A stretch of DNA of 64,000 nucleotides. Source: Paucilactobacillus hokkaidonensis JCM 18461 (GTDB taxonomy: Bacteria > Bacillota > Bacilli > Lactobacillales > Lactobacillaceae). Location: the NCBI RefSeq assembly GCF_000829395.1, contig NZ_AP014680.1, positions 682,001 to 746,000 of the forward strand, in the 5' to 3' direction. Positions 44,227 through 55,594 of the stretch are shown piece by piece. The notes under the pieces are model-generated. The model searched no databases, was not told the origin of the DNA, and worked only from the letters and a program-made list of their open reading frames with translations. Both the position numbers and the translations under genes were made by a program. How positions within the stretch are numbered: position 1 is the stretch's first letter; each line of letters begins with the position of its first letter.

Positions 44227-44346
44227 TGTTCTTGTCGCTGAGGCGATTAACTAAAATAAAGCTTTAAAAGATTGATAAATTTTCGTTGACACTGGATCGT
44301 CAAAATGGTAACCTAGTATACGTTGCTTAGGGCTTTTAAGCAACAA

Positions 44347-44379
44347 AGTAGACCTTTGAAAACTGAACAAAGTTTCGAC
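44347..44379 (+). promoter_or_regulatory. 5' half of the 16S rRNA processing stem
   Basis: These 33 bases pair with 46101-46133 downstream of 16S with only a few mismatches, giving the long RNase III processing stem that brackets 16S rRNA. The segment with ACTTTGAAAACTGAAC-type sequence is common in lactobacillar rRNA leaders. Confidence 0.75.
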
Positions 44380-44490
44380 AAATCAAATGTGTAGGGTCCT
44401 TAAATTTTAACGATTTAAGGCAAGTAACATTTGCGAAGTCAATTCGCTTAAAGCAATAAAAACAGATAAAGAGCTAACAAGCTTTTCATT

Positions 44491-46076
<1,586 letters not shown>

Positions 46077-46100
46077 ATAAAACGGAACCTTACACATCTT

Positions 46101-46133
46101 GTTGAAACTTTGTTTAGTTTTGAGAGGTCTACT
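46101..46133 (+). promoter_or_regulatory. 3' half of the 16S rRNA processing stem
   Basis: Complementary to 44347-44379. It lies between 16S and tRNA-Ile. Confidence 0.75.
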
Positions 46134-46164
46134 CTCAAACTTAATTATTTGGATTCTTATTTAT

Positions 46165-46238
<74 letters not shown>

Positions 46239-46243
46239 TTGTT

Positions 46244-46316
46244 GGGGAATTAGCTCAGATGGGAGAGCACCTGCTTTGCAAGCAGGGGGTCAACGGTTCG
46301 ATCCCGTTATTCTCCA
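46244..46316 (+). tRNA. tRNA-Ala (TGC)
   Basis: Acceptor GGGGAAT/ATTCTCC (one G-U), anticodon TGC in CTTTGCAAG, T-loop GTTCGATCCC. It is the second spacer tRNA. The Ile-Ala pair is the usual long spacer of lactobacilli. Confidence 0.97.
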
Positions 46317-46347
46317 TTGCCAGTATTAATTGGCATTGAATTTGTAC

Positions 46348-46369
46348 TTTGAAAACTAAATAATATCGA
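46348..46369 (+). promoter_or_regulatory. 5' half of the 23S rRNA processing stem
   Basis: TTTGAAAACTAAATAATATC plus GA pairs with 49448-49469 downstream of 23S, forming the 23S processing stem. Confidence 0.7.
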
Positions 46370-46494
46370 AATATTTTTTTACAAAACAACCGAGAACACC
46401 GCGTTATTTGAGTTTTTTAATTAAGTTTTTATCGCATGTTATACTCAATTAGCCAGGTGGTTGGGCCAGCACTTCGTGCTGGTGTGATCATCAA

Positions 46495-49419
<2,925 letters not shown>

Positions 49420-49447
49420 CAAAGTGGTGGAGTCGGTTGGTAAAAAA

Positions 49448-49469
49448 TCGATATTATTTAGTTTTGAGA
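49448..49469 (+). promoter_or_regulatory. 3' half of the 23S rRNA processing stem
   Basis: Complementary to 46348-46369 before 23S. Confidence 0.7.
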
Positions 49470-49514
49470 GCGCAAGTTCTCATCATAGTTATAGCTATGA
49501 ATAAGCACCATAAG

Positions 49515-49631
49515 TGTGGCGGCGATGGCCAGAAGGATACACCTGTTCCCATGCCGAACACAGAAGTTAAGCTTCTGAGCGCCGATAGTAGTTGGGGGAT
49601 CGCTCCCTGCGAGGATAGGACGTTGCCATGC
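49515..49631 (+). rRNA. 5S ribosomal RNA
   Basis: 117 bases from TGTGGCGGCGATGGCCAGAA to GACGTTGCCATGC, with the conserved ACACCTGTTCCCATGCCGAA and CCGATAGTAG segments. Confidence 0.96.
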
Positions 49632-49690
49632 GATTATAAAACTTTGGCACTCTGGTTCAATAACTATATTGTGCCAGGGTTTTGGATATT

Positions 49691-49782
49691 GGAGAGTTGT
49701 CCGAGCTGGCCGAAGGAGCATCATTGGAAATGATGTAAACGGGTTAAAGCCTGTTTCAAGGGTTCGAATCCCTTACTCTCCG
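49691..49782 (+). tRNA. tRNA-Ser (GGA)
   Basis: A class II tRNA of 92 bases with acceptor GGAGAGT/ACTCTCC, anticodon GGA in ATTGGAAAT, a long variable arm (GTAAACGGGTTAAAGCCTGT) and T-loop GTTCGAATCC. Confidence 0.96.
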
Positions 49783-49788
49783 TTTTAT

Positions 49789-49860
49789 GACCCGTTGGTC
49801 AAGTGGTTAAGACACCGCCCTTTCACGGCGGTAACATGGGTTCAAATCCCGTACGGGTCA
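49789..49860 (+). tRNA. tRNA-Glu (TTC)
   Basis: Acceptor GACCCGT/ACGGGTC, anticodon TTC in CCTTTCACG, T-loop GTTCAAATCC. 72 bases, intact. Confidence 0.97.
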
Positions 49861-49869
49861 CTTTTCTAT

Positions 49870-49942
49870 GGAGGATTAGCTCAGTTGGGAGAGCGTCTGC
49901 CTTACAAGCAGAGGGTCACAGGTTCGAGCCCTGTATCCTCCA
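49870..49942 (+). tRNA. tRNA-Val (TAC)
   Basis: Acceptor GGAGGAT/ATCCTCC, anticodon TAC in CCTTACAAG, T-loop GTTCGAGCCC. Intact. Confidence 0.97.
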
Positions 49943-50017
49943 CTTAATGAAATAGGTTGCATCAAGCTAGTTGCAGGTATATCATTATATATTGTTAGTT
50001 TAGTAATGCCATATTTT

Positions 50018-50090
50018 GGCTCGGTAGCTCAGTCGGTAGAGCAACGGATTGAAGCTCCGTGTGTCGGCGGTTCGATTCCGTCCCGCGCCA
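50018..50090 (+). tRNA. tRNA-Phe (GAA)
   Basis: Acceptor GGCTCGG/CCGCGCC with one T-C mismatch at the fourth pair, anticodon GAA in ATTGAAGCT, T-loop GTTCGATTCC. The remaining stems are good, so it is probably functional. Confidence 0.92.
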
Positions 50091-50095
50091 TTTAT

Positions 50096-50178
50096 GGAGG
50101 GGTAGCGAAGTCTGGCTAAACGCGGTGGACTGTAAATCCACTCCTTCGGGTTCGGTGGTTCGAATCCACTCCCCTCCA
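50096..50178 (+). tRNA. tRNA-Tyr (GTA)
   Basis: A class II tRNA, 83 bases, acceptor GGAGGGG/CCCCTCC, anticodon GTA in ACTGTAAAT, long variable arm (CTCCTTCGGG), T-loop GTTCGAATCC. Confidence 0.97.
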
Positions 50179-50188
50179 TTTTTATAAT

Positions 50189-50259
50189 AGGGATATAGTT
50201 TAATGGTAGAACTATGGTCTCCAAAACCATCAGTGTGGGTTCAACTCCTACTATCCCTG
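50189..50259 (+). tRNA. tRNA-Trp (CCA)
   Basis: Acceptor AGGGATA/TATCCCT, anticodon CCA in TCTCCAAAA, T-loop GTTCAACTCC. 71 bases. Confidence 0.97.
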
Positions 50260-50275
50260 CTTAACTGAATATTTT

Positions 50276-50350
50276 GGCGGTATTGGTGAAGCGGTTAACA
50301 CACCGGTTTGTGGATCCGGCACGCGTGGGTTCGATCCCCACATACCGCCC
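50276..50350 (+). tRNA. tRNA-His (GTG)
   Basis: Acceptor GGCGGTA/TACCGCC with C73 discriminator, anticodon GTG in TTTGTGGAT, T-loop GTTCGATCCC. Confidence 0.96.
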
Positions 50351-50352
50351 TT

Positions 50353-50428
50353 TGATTGGGTTTTGGCCAAGTGATAACGTAATGGACTTTTAACTCCATC
50401 TTGCATGTTTGGATTGGTCTGCTTGATC
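50353..50428 (+). pseudogene. Degenerate tRNA-Gln-like relic between tRNA-His and tRNA-Cys
   Basis: GGCCAAGTGATAACGTAATG and an ATGGA/TCCAT anticodon stem resemble tRNA-Gln, and the position (Trp-His-Gln-Cys-Leu) fits. However, the anticodon loop has eight bases (CTTTTAAC, against CTTTGAC in tRNA-Gln), the T-arm reads TTTGGATTGG instead of GGTTCGAATCC, and no acceptor stem can be paired. It is probably non-functional. A functional tRNA-Gln must then be encoded elsewhere. Confidence 0.75.
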
Positions 50429-50448
50429 TTTTTAGACAATAAAAGCAT

Positions 50449-50519
<71 letters not shown>

Positions 50520-50551
50520 TTAAGGCTTTTTAATTATTAAATGTTTATTAT

Positions 50552-50635
50552 GCCGCTGTGGCGGAATTGGCAGACGCGCTGGACTCAAAATCCAGTTCTC
50601 GCAAGGGAGTGTGGGTTCGACCCCCACCGGCGGCA
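50552..50635 (+). tRNA. tRNA-Leu (CAA)
   Basis: A class II tRNA of 84 bases with long variable arm (TTCTCGCAAGGGAGT), anticodon CAA in ACTCAAAAT and T-loop GTTCGACCCC. It is the last gene of the tRNA block. Confidence 0.96.
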
Positions 50636-50657
50636 TAATTGATTAGCCTTAAGTAAA

Positions 50658-50695
50658 AGGTCTCATGAATGTAAAAGTTCATGAGACTTTTTTTG
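50658..50695 (+). terminator. Terminator of the rRNA/tRNA operon
   Basis: GTCTCATGAA (50660-50669) and TTCATGAGAC (50678-50687) form a perfect 10-bp stem followed by seven T. Confidence 0.92.
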
Positions 50696-50718
50696 TTGAA
50701 TAAATATAAAAAATTGAA

Positions 50719-50726
50719 TTTGGAAA
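50719..50726. repeat. Left 8-bp target duplication of the IS66 element
   Basis: TTTGGAAA is repeated exactly at 53038-53045 on the other side of the element. Confidence 0.92.
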
Positions 50727-50752
50727 GTAACCACTAAAATCATGGACATCTT

Positions 50753-50808
50753 AAAATCCCCAAGTAACGAATTAAGTAAAAAATTCGTTGCCTGGGGATT
50801 TTTATTTA
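50753..50808. terminator. Hairpin inside the IS66 end, downstream of tnpC
   Basis: AAAATCCCCA (50753-50762) with TGGGGATTTT (50793-50802), and ACGAATT with AATTCGT inside, form a long stem with A/T tracts. It could end tnpC transcripts and shield the element from outside transcription. Confidence 0.75.
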
Positions 50809-50816
50809 TTCGATCG

Positions 50817-52334
50817 TCAATCATGACATAATTCTTGAACTTCGTTTGCCCAAGGCAAATAAGCTCTTACACGATCGACGTTTGTTGGGTTCTCAAGTCT
50901 TGGCAATCTTTCGAAGAGATAAATTAAATATTTTCGGAAGTTCAAATGATTAAATTTGGCAGTTTCATAAAGGCCTATAAACAAAGCATTTGCCTTAGCA
51001 CCAGCAACACCAGTGCTAAACAACCAATTTTTTCGACCAATTACAGAAGTTTTAATACTGCGCTCCGCAATATTATTACTAATTGCGACCTGTGGGTCGT
51101 TCAAAAAAACTTCTAATCGTGGCCGTTGATGGCAAGTATACTCGATCGCTCGACCAAGTTTGGAGTTCTTAATATAGTTAATACTACCAAGCAGTTCCCA
51201 TAGTTCAGCTACGATTGGCTTAGAGCGGTTCTGTCTAACGCGTAGTAGCTCCGTCAGCGATAAATTCTTTGATTTTCGTTCAATTTCAAACAATTGATTA
51301 ATTAATCCTAATACTTTATTCGCTTGACTTCTATGGCTCTTAATTCCATGGCAGGCATCAACAAATTTACGTCGAGAATGTGCCCAGCAACCTGCATTAG
51401 TGGCTTGATCGGGAATATAATTATAACTTGCATAACCATCACATACCAGTGTACCCACGAACCCTTGATAAAGTTGCTGCGCAACCTCTTTACTTCGTGA
51501 AGGGCTGTAGTGGAAATAAACAATCGGATGTTCAGCTTGCTTAGCAGAGCGAATCTCCCATAAAAATGATTTTGATTCTGCTGTTTTATTGGGCTCTCTC
51601 AACACTTGAATTGGCGTTTCATCACCATGTAAATGTGACTGTTGTTTCAGTTGAACCAGTAATTCATCATTTAGAGGTTGCAAACATTTTGAACCTGTAA
51701 TGACCCAATTACACATGTTTGACTCTGAAACATTTAATCCTAGTTCCTTAAAAGAACGTCGTTGACGTTCCAATGGCAAGGCCAATTCATACTTGCTTTG
51801 GATAATATTTGCGACAACATCTCCTGCAACAAGACTACCCGGCATAAATGTTTTTGGTAGTTTAGCGGAAACTAATCTGTCACCAAAATAATTAATATTT
51901 GCTGAGCATTTTTGACACTTACCTACTTCTTTGTAAGTCTGTACTATGTAAAGTTCGGCCGGTTTAAAGTGAATCTTACGACCAACTTTTTTCTTAAAAA
52001 TTATATATTTATCACCACAGTGATCGCAATGATCATTGTCGAGTGGGATCACTTCTTCTTTGACAGGGAGGTCTTTTTGGATTTGCGTACGATGCCTTTC
52101 TTTTTTACATACTTTGACCGTCTCGATTTCTTCTCCAGTTGACTCTGGTTGTGTGAAAACACGACTGGATTGCTCCTCAAATAAAGATAACTGTCCATCA
52201 TCTTCTGAACTTCGTTCAGATGAACTACCATAAATTTTTTTAACTAGATAGTCAATTTTTTCCTGCATCAATTCAATTTGCTGCTTCAATTTTGCATTTT
52301 CTTCTTTATAAGCTAATCCTTCTTCTGGAGTCAT
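50817..52334 (-). CDS. IS66 transposase (TnpC)
   Basis: A 505-residue DDE transposase. The N-terminal leucine-rich coiled region (LKQQIELMQEKIDYLVKKIYG) is followed by a zinc-finger region (CDHCGDKY and CQKC), then the catalytic part with HGDETPIQVL, VCDGYASYNYI, CWAHSRRKF and NNIAERSIKTSVIGRKNWLF (Asp, Asp and Glu candidates). The reading frame is intact. Confidence 0.95.
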   Translation of the reverse strand: MTPEEGLAYKEENAKLKQQIELMQEKIDYLVKKIYGSSSERSSEDDGQLSLFEEQSSRVFTQPESTGEEIETVKVCKKERHRTQIQKDLPVKEEVIPLDNDHCDHCGDKYIIFKKKVGRKIHFKPAELYIVQTYKEVGKCQKCSANINYFGDRLVSAKLPKTFMPGSLVAGDVVANIIQSKYELALPLERQRRSFKELGLNVSESNMCNWVITGSKCLQPLNDELLVQLKQQSHLHGDETPIQVLREPNKTAESKSFLWEIRSAKQAEHPIVYFHYSPSRSKEVAQQLYQGFVGTLVCDGYASYNYIPDQATNAGCWAHSRRKFVDACHGIKSHRSQANKVLGLINQLFEIERKSKNLSLTELLRVRQNRSKPIVAELWELLGSINYIKNSKLGRAIEYTCHQRPRLEVFLNDPQVAISNNIAERSIKTSVIGRKNWLFSTGVAGAKANALFIGLYETAKFNHLNFRKYLIYLFERLPRLENPTNVDRVRAYLPWANEVQELCHD

Positions 52335-52427
52335 GATATCACCACCTTTTCCCTCGTTTCAGTAAGCGTATCATGAAACCTAATTAATGAAAATACTTTC
52401 AGTAAAATATAACGGAGAGAGTTGTGG

Positions 52428-52784
52428 TTAGTAAAAGCTTCCAGGTCTTACTGCATGAACTGATGGTTCCAGTGTCAGTCCATTCAATAACCACTGCAGC
52501 TGTTGAGCAGTGATTTGGCGTGCTTCACTGACTGATCTTGGCCATTGTAAATGACCAGATTCATAACGTTTGTACAATAATACGAAGCCATCACCTTCCC
52601 AATAGATTGCCTTAAAACGGTCTTTCCGTGTTCCACAAAATAAAAATAATGCTGGGCTAAATGGATCTAAATTAAAATCTTCTTGAACAATTGTTGCTAA
52701 TCCATCAATTCCTTTTCTCAAGTCTGTTTTTCCACAAACCAAATATACTTTGTCTAGTTTTGAAAAATCAATAATTCTATTCAC
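52428..52784 (-). CDS. IS66 accessory protein TnpB
   Basis: A 118-residue IS66 Orf2-type protein: KLDKVYLVCGKTDLRKGIDGL, FSPALFLFCGTRKDRFKAIYWEGDGFVLLYKRYESG and WPRS. It is required with TnpA for IS66 transposition in known elements, although its biochemical role is unclear. It starts at GTG 52784, overlapping tnpA by eight bases. Confidence 0.95.
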   Translation of the reverse strand: MNRIIDFSKLDKVYLVCGKTDLRKGIDGLATIVQEDFNLDPFSPALFLFCGTRKDRFKAIYWEGDGFVLLYKRYESGHLQWPRSVSEARQITAQQLQWLLNGLTLEPSVHAVRPGSFY

Positions 52785-52953
52785 TGTGCATCATTTCTCT
52801 CAAAATTTGTTCAACGATTCGTGGTTGAGCTCCGTTATAGACTAGTAACGTGTTATCTCTAAGCTTTAATTGACAAGCTATAGTCCGCTTTTCTTGTTTA
52901 TTAACTGATTGATTCAAACCTTTGGTTTGAACTGGTACGATAGTCCGCTCCAT
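52777..52953 (-). CDS. IS66 accessory protein TnpA, short form
   Basis: A 58-residue protein (MERTIVPVQTKGLNQ, LRDNTLLVYNGAQPRIVEQILREMMH) in the TnpA position, first of the three IS66 genes. AGAGGTG precedes ATG 52953, so the in-frame extension to 53022, which runs into the terminal repeat, is not used. It is shorter than the roughly 100-130 residues of proteobacterial TnpA, as in other IS66 elements of lactobacilli. Confidence 0.8.
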   Translation of the reverse strand: MERTIVPVQTKGLNQSVNKQEKRTIACQLKLRDNTLLVYNGAQPRIVEQILREMMHSE

Positions 52954-53037
52954 AAAAATCACCTCTAATATCTTAAGTGACTTTAGGATACTCAAAAAGG
53001 ACGTCCTTTTGAAGACGTCCATAATTTTAGTGCTTAC

Positions 53038-53045
53038 TTTGGAAA
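53038..53045. repeat. Right 8-bp target duplication of the IS66 element
   Basis: TTTGGAAA, identical to 50719-50726. Confidence 0.92.
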
Positions 53046-53084
53046 AGGTAAATGGGGCAGTCTTTTAATAAAAAACTGGTAAAA

Positions 53085-53090
53085 TATAAT
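53085..53090 (+). promoter_or_regulatory. Promoter -10 of the antiporter gene
   Basis: TATAAT at 53085-53090, 22 bases before the start codon, with AGGAGGGG between. The -35 region (near 53062) is weak (CTTTTA). The IS66 border is 25 bases farther upstream. Confidence 0.5.
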
Positions 53091-53111
53091 TAATTACGAG
53101 GAGGGGTTAGG

Positions 53112-55103
53112 ATGCATACAATTTTCTTCATTCTATCCATGTTGGTAGTAGTTATAATTGCCAACGTACTTTATCGCCATTATTCAAAATTCCCATTACC
53201 CATTTATCTCATTGTCTTTGGTATTGGTTTGGCCATTTTTCCTTTATTTAGAAATTTTACATTAGATCCTAGCTTATTTATTTTAGCGGTCATTGCGCCA
53301 TTACTTTATAATGAGGCTCAATCAGCATCACGTTACTGGATTGGACGAGGAGCTATCAACATTTTTTCTCTGTCAATTATATTGGTAGTAGTGACGGTAC
53401 TTCTCGTTGGTACTTTGTTGCATGGTATTTTTAACTTTATTCCGTTGGTACTGACATTAGTTTTGTGCGCGATTGTAACCCCTACGGATGCCACTGCGGT
53501 CAGCACATTAATTCCTAAGTCGGATGAATATAAAATACCTCAAATAATTATGCAAAATGAATCGTTATTTAATGATGCTTCTGGGATTGTAATTTTTGAT
53601 TTAGCTTTAACAGTTTTTGTTACGGGGACATTTTCAGTTAATCATGCACTTTCAATTTTTATCATTCAATTTGTTGGTGGCCTGCTGTTGGGCGCTATAA
53701 TAGGGTTGGTGGTACGCTCAGTATTGCGCCTATTAATTGGTTTGAGTGATGATACACCATTCATCATGGTATCCATCGAGTTAATCGTACCATTTCTCGT
53801 TTATTTCATCGGTGAGGAGCTTCAGTTGTCTGGTATTTTGGCAGTGGTTGCGGCAGGACTAGTCCAGGGATCCGAACGAGATAATCTGGGCCTTGTTTCA
53901 AGTAGAATGCAGCTAGTCAGAGCCAATGTCTGGGAAATAGTCGAAGAAGCACTCTCAGGCATTGTTTTTGTGCTACTGGGTGTTTCATTACCCATGATTA
54001 TTACCCAAATTATGGCACAACAAGCAACGCTGATTTGGGTTTTAATTTTAGTTGGGATCACTTTATATGTTACCAAGTTTATCTTCCGTCTAATTTGGAC
54101 ACGTTATTTAGTGTGGATGCATCGAAAGAGCGACCATCGCTGGACTGATAGCTGGTTGATGGCTTTTGGCGGAGTGAGTGGGACGATTTCTTTGTCGTTG
54201 GCTTTTCTTTTACCAGAAACAATTAATGGGCATCCGTTTGTTTATCGGCCCATGTTAATTTTTATTGTCGCAATTGTTATTTTAATAAGTATTATTTTTG
54301 CATCCATTTTTTTACCAAAAATTACACGTGGAGATCAGCCCGACAATCAGCAGGATCCGGAAATTTGGTTACACAGAATGTTTGTTGCCGGAATTCACGA
54401 AATTCGTGATGATCAAGAATTTCCTGCAGAGGCATCAATTGTGGTTGATACAATTTCGCAACAGTTGCCACATCGTCAACTTAGAAATCCACGATTGCAA
54501 CGAAAAATTTTATTTGAGGCAGATAATGCTGAACGCAAAGCTGTTAAGCACCTTTATGAACAGCAAAAAATCAGTAGTGATGAGTTACACGACTATATTA
54601 GATTTTTAGATTTAAGCTTGCTCACTGTAAGTGGTACGATCTGGCATAATTTATTTTTGAGAATTAAGTTTGGCATTCATATTAGCCGTCGCCGGGAGTT
54701 AGGTGTAGGGCAGAGTATGTGGCTCACATCACCATTAATTTCTGAACAACTGTATTGGCAGCACGTATTTGAATTAAATGGCAAGAATATTCATCCGATA
54801 GAATCGGTAGGTTTTGATGCAGCAATGAAGGCGATTGAGCCCTTTAGAAAACACAAGACTTCACAAGAGCTTCATGCCGTGCAACGTTTTTATCGGGAAC
54901 GGCATCGCAGAATGAACTTACCGAAACCATCTAATAGTGCTATTTATCAATTGTTTCTACGGGCATTTCATGCAGAGTATGAGTTTTTTCAGCAAGCGAT
55001 GCTTTCTGGTGAGTTACCTGCAGAAATCGCGGAACAATTACAGCAACATATTGTCTACGATGAGATGGCCTATTTACAAAAGAGATCATCCTTTATGGAT
55101 TAG
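53112..55103 (+). CDS. CPA1-family Na+/H+ antiporter with long cytoplasmic tail
   Basis: A 663-residue monovalent cation/proton antiporter (NhaP/NhaK group). About 12 helices occupy residues 1-405, with VTPTDATAVSTLIP and the ion-site region NESLFNDASGIVIFDLAL (Asn-Asp pair), then VEEALSGIVFVLLGVSLP and FGGVSGTISLSLAFLLPE. Residues from about 410 form a 250-residue soluble regulatory tail. It would control pH and sodium. Strong GAGGAGGGG precedes the ATG. A weak hairpin with T-run at 55151-55192 may end the transcript. Confidence 0.92.
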   Translation: MHTIFFILSMLVVVIIANVLYRHYSKFPLPIYLIVFGIGLAIFPLFRNFTLDPSLFILAVIAPLLYNEAQSASRYWIGRGAINIFSLSIILVVVTVLLVGTLLHGIFNFIPLVLTLVLCAIVTPTDATAVSTLIPKSDEYKIPQIIMQNESLFNDASGIVIFDLALTVFVTGTFSVNHALSIFIIQFVGGLLLGAIIGLVVRSVLRLLIGLSDDTPFIMVSIELIVPFLVYFIGEELQLSGILAVVAAGLVQGSERDNLGLVSSRMQLVRANVWEIVEEALSGIVFVLLGVSLPMIITQIMAQQATLIWVLILVGITLYVTKFIFRLIWTRYLVWMHRKSDHRWTDSWLMAFGGVSGTISLSLAFLLPETINGHPFVYRPMLIFIVAIVILISIIFASIFLPKITRGDQPDNQQDPEIWLHRMFVAGIHEIRDDQEFPAEASIVVDTISQQLPHRQLRNPRLQRKILFEADNAERKAVKHLYEQQKISSDELHDYIRFLDLSLLTVSGTIWHNLFLRIKFGIHISRRRELGVGQSMWLTSPLISEQLYWQHVFELNGKNIHPIESVGFDAAMKAIEPFRKHKTSQELHAVQRFYRERHRRMNLPKPSNSAIYQLFLRAFHAEYEFFQQAMLSGELPAEIAEQLQQHIVYDEMAYLQKRSSFMD

Positions 55104-55579
55104 TTCCCATTGAAATCTTGGTCTATGTTGTAATTAAAGGAATGAAAATATAAAAATAAAGGCCTGAAAATTTTTTTGGGACCTCTATTTTTGTGTACAA
55201 ATTATCCGGCCAACTCATTAAAAAGTAACCACACACTGTTAACAATTAAATCAAAACTAAATGTAACTTAAATTTAATCAGTGAATATTTACGATTAGCG
55301 TTAGATAAATACAACCAACTTTAAACTTATTGAATCTACCTTGTTAGTGATTAGTGACAATAAAAAATGTAGTTGTGGTTAAGTAAAATACCTTAAAATC
55401 GGTCGATTAGTACTTTAGCTTTTTTGGTCATTAAAACTACTTCATTTTTCGAATGAATAAACCACAATATCTTGTATAACCCGATTTTTCATAATACAAC
55501 ATATTGTTATTTAGCCGACTTTACTTTAATATTATTGCATGAATAACTCAGTGTTCAGGTGGGTTAAGTGACTAAGTAG
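55104..55579 (+). other. Long intergenic region before nrdD
   Basis: About 480 AT-rich bases without a gene. The left end has an imperfect terminator-like hairpin (AAAAATAAAGG near 55152 with ACCTCTATTTTT near 55181). The right part holds the paired NrdR boxes. Between them I see nothing definite. Confidence 0.5.
55462..55509. promoter_or_regulatory. Pair of NrdR boxes upstream of nrdDG
   Basis: CCACAATATCTTGTAT (55462-55477) matches the 16-bp NrdR consensus ACACWATATMTWGTGT in 14 positions. ATACAACATATTGTTA (55494-55509) matches 12. Starts are 32 bases apart, three helical turns, the spacing typical of NrdR pairs. They would couple nrdDG expression to dATP level. Confidence 0.78.
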
Positions 55580-55594
55580 TTGGGAGTAATGATA

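Larger units (their letters stand above)
50727..53037 (-). mobile_element. Intact IS66-family insertion sequence, about 2.3 kb
   Basis: Terminal inverted repeats start GTAACCACTAAAATCATGGA at 50727 on plus and GTAAGCACTAAAATTATGGA on the complement ending at 53037, similar over about 26 bases. An 8-bp target duplication TTTGGAAA flanks it, the size expected for IS66. It encodes tnpA, tnpB and the tnpC transposase on the minus strand. It lies after the tRNA terminator and just upstream of the antiporter promoter (TATAAT at 53085). Confidence 0.95.

Noticed and set aside
44286-44319. Strong second rRNA promoter P2
   Set aside because: TTGACA is perfect but no good -10 is at 16-18 bases; TAGTAT lies 22 bases away.
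50353-50428. Functional tRNA with TTT or TAA anticodon
   Set aside because: No acceptor stem, no T-loop consensus and an eight-base anticodon loop.
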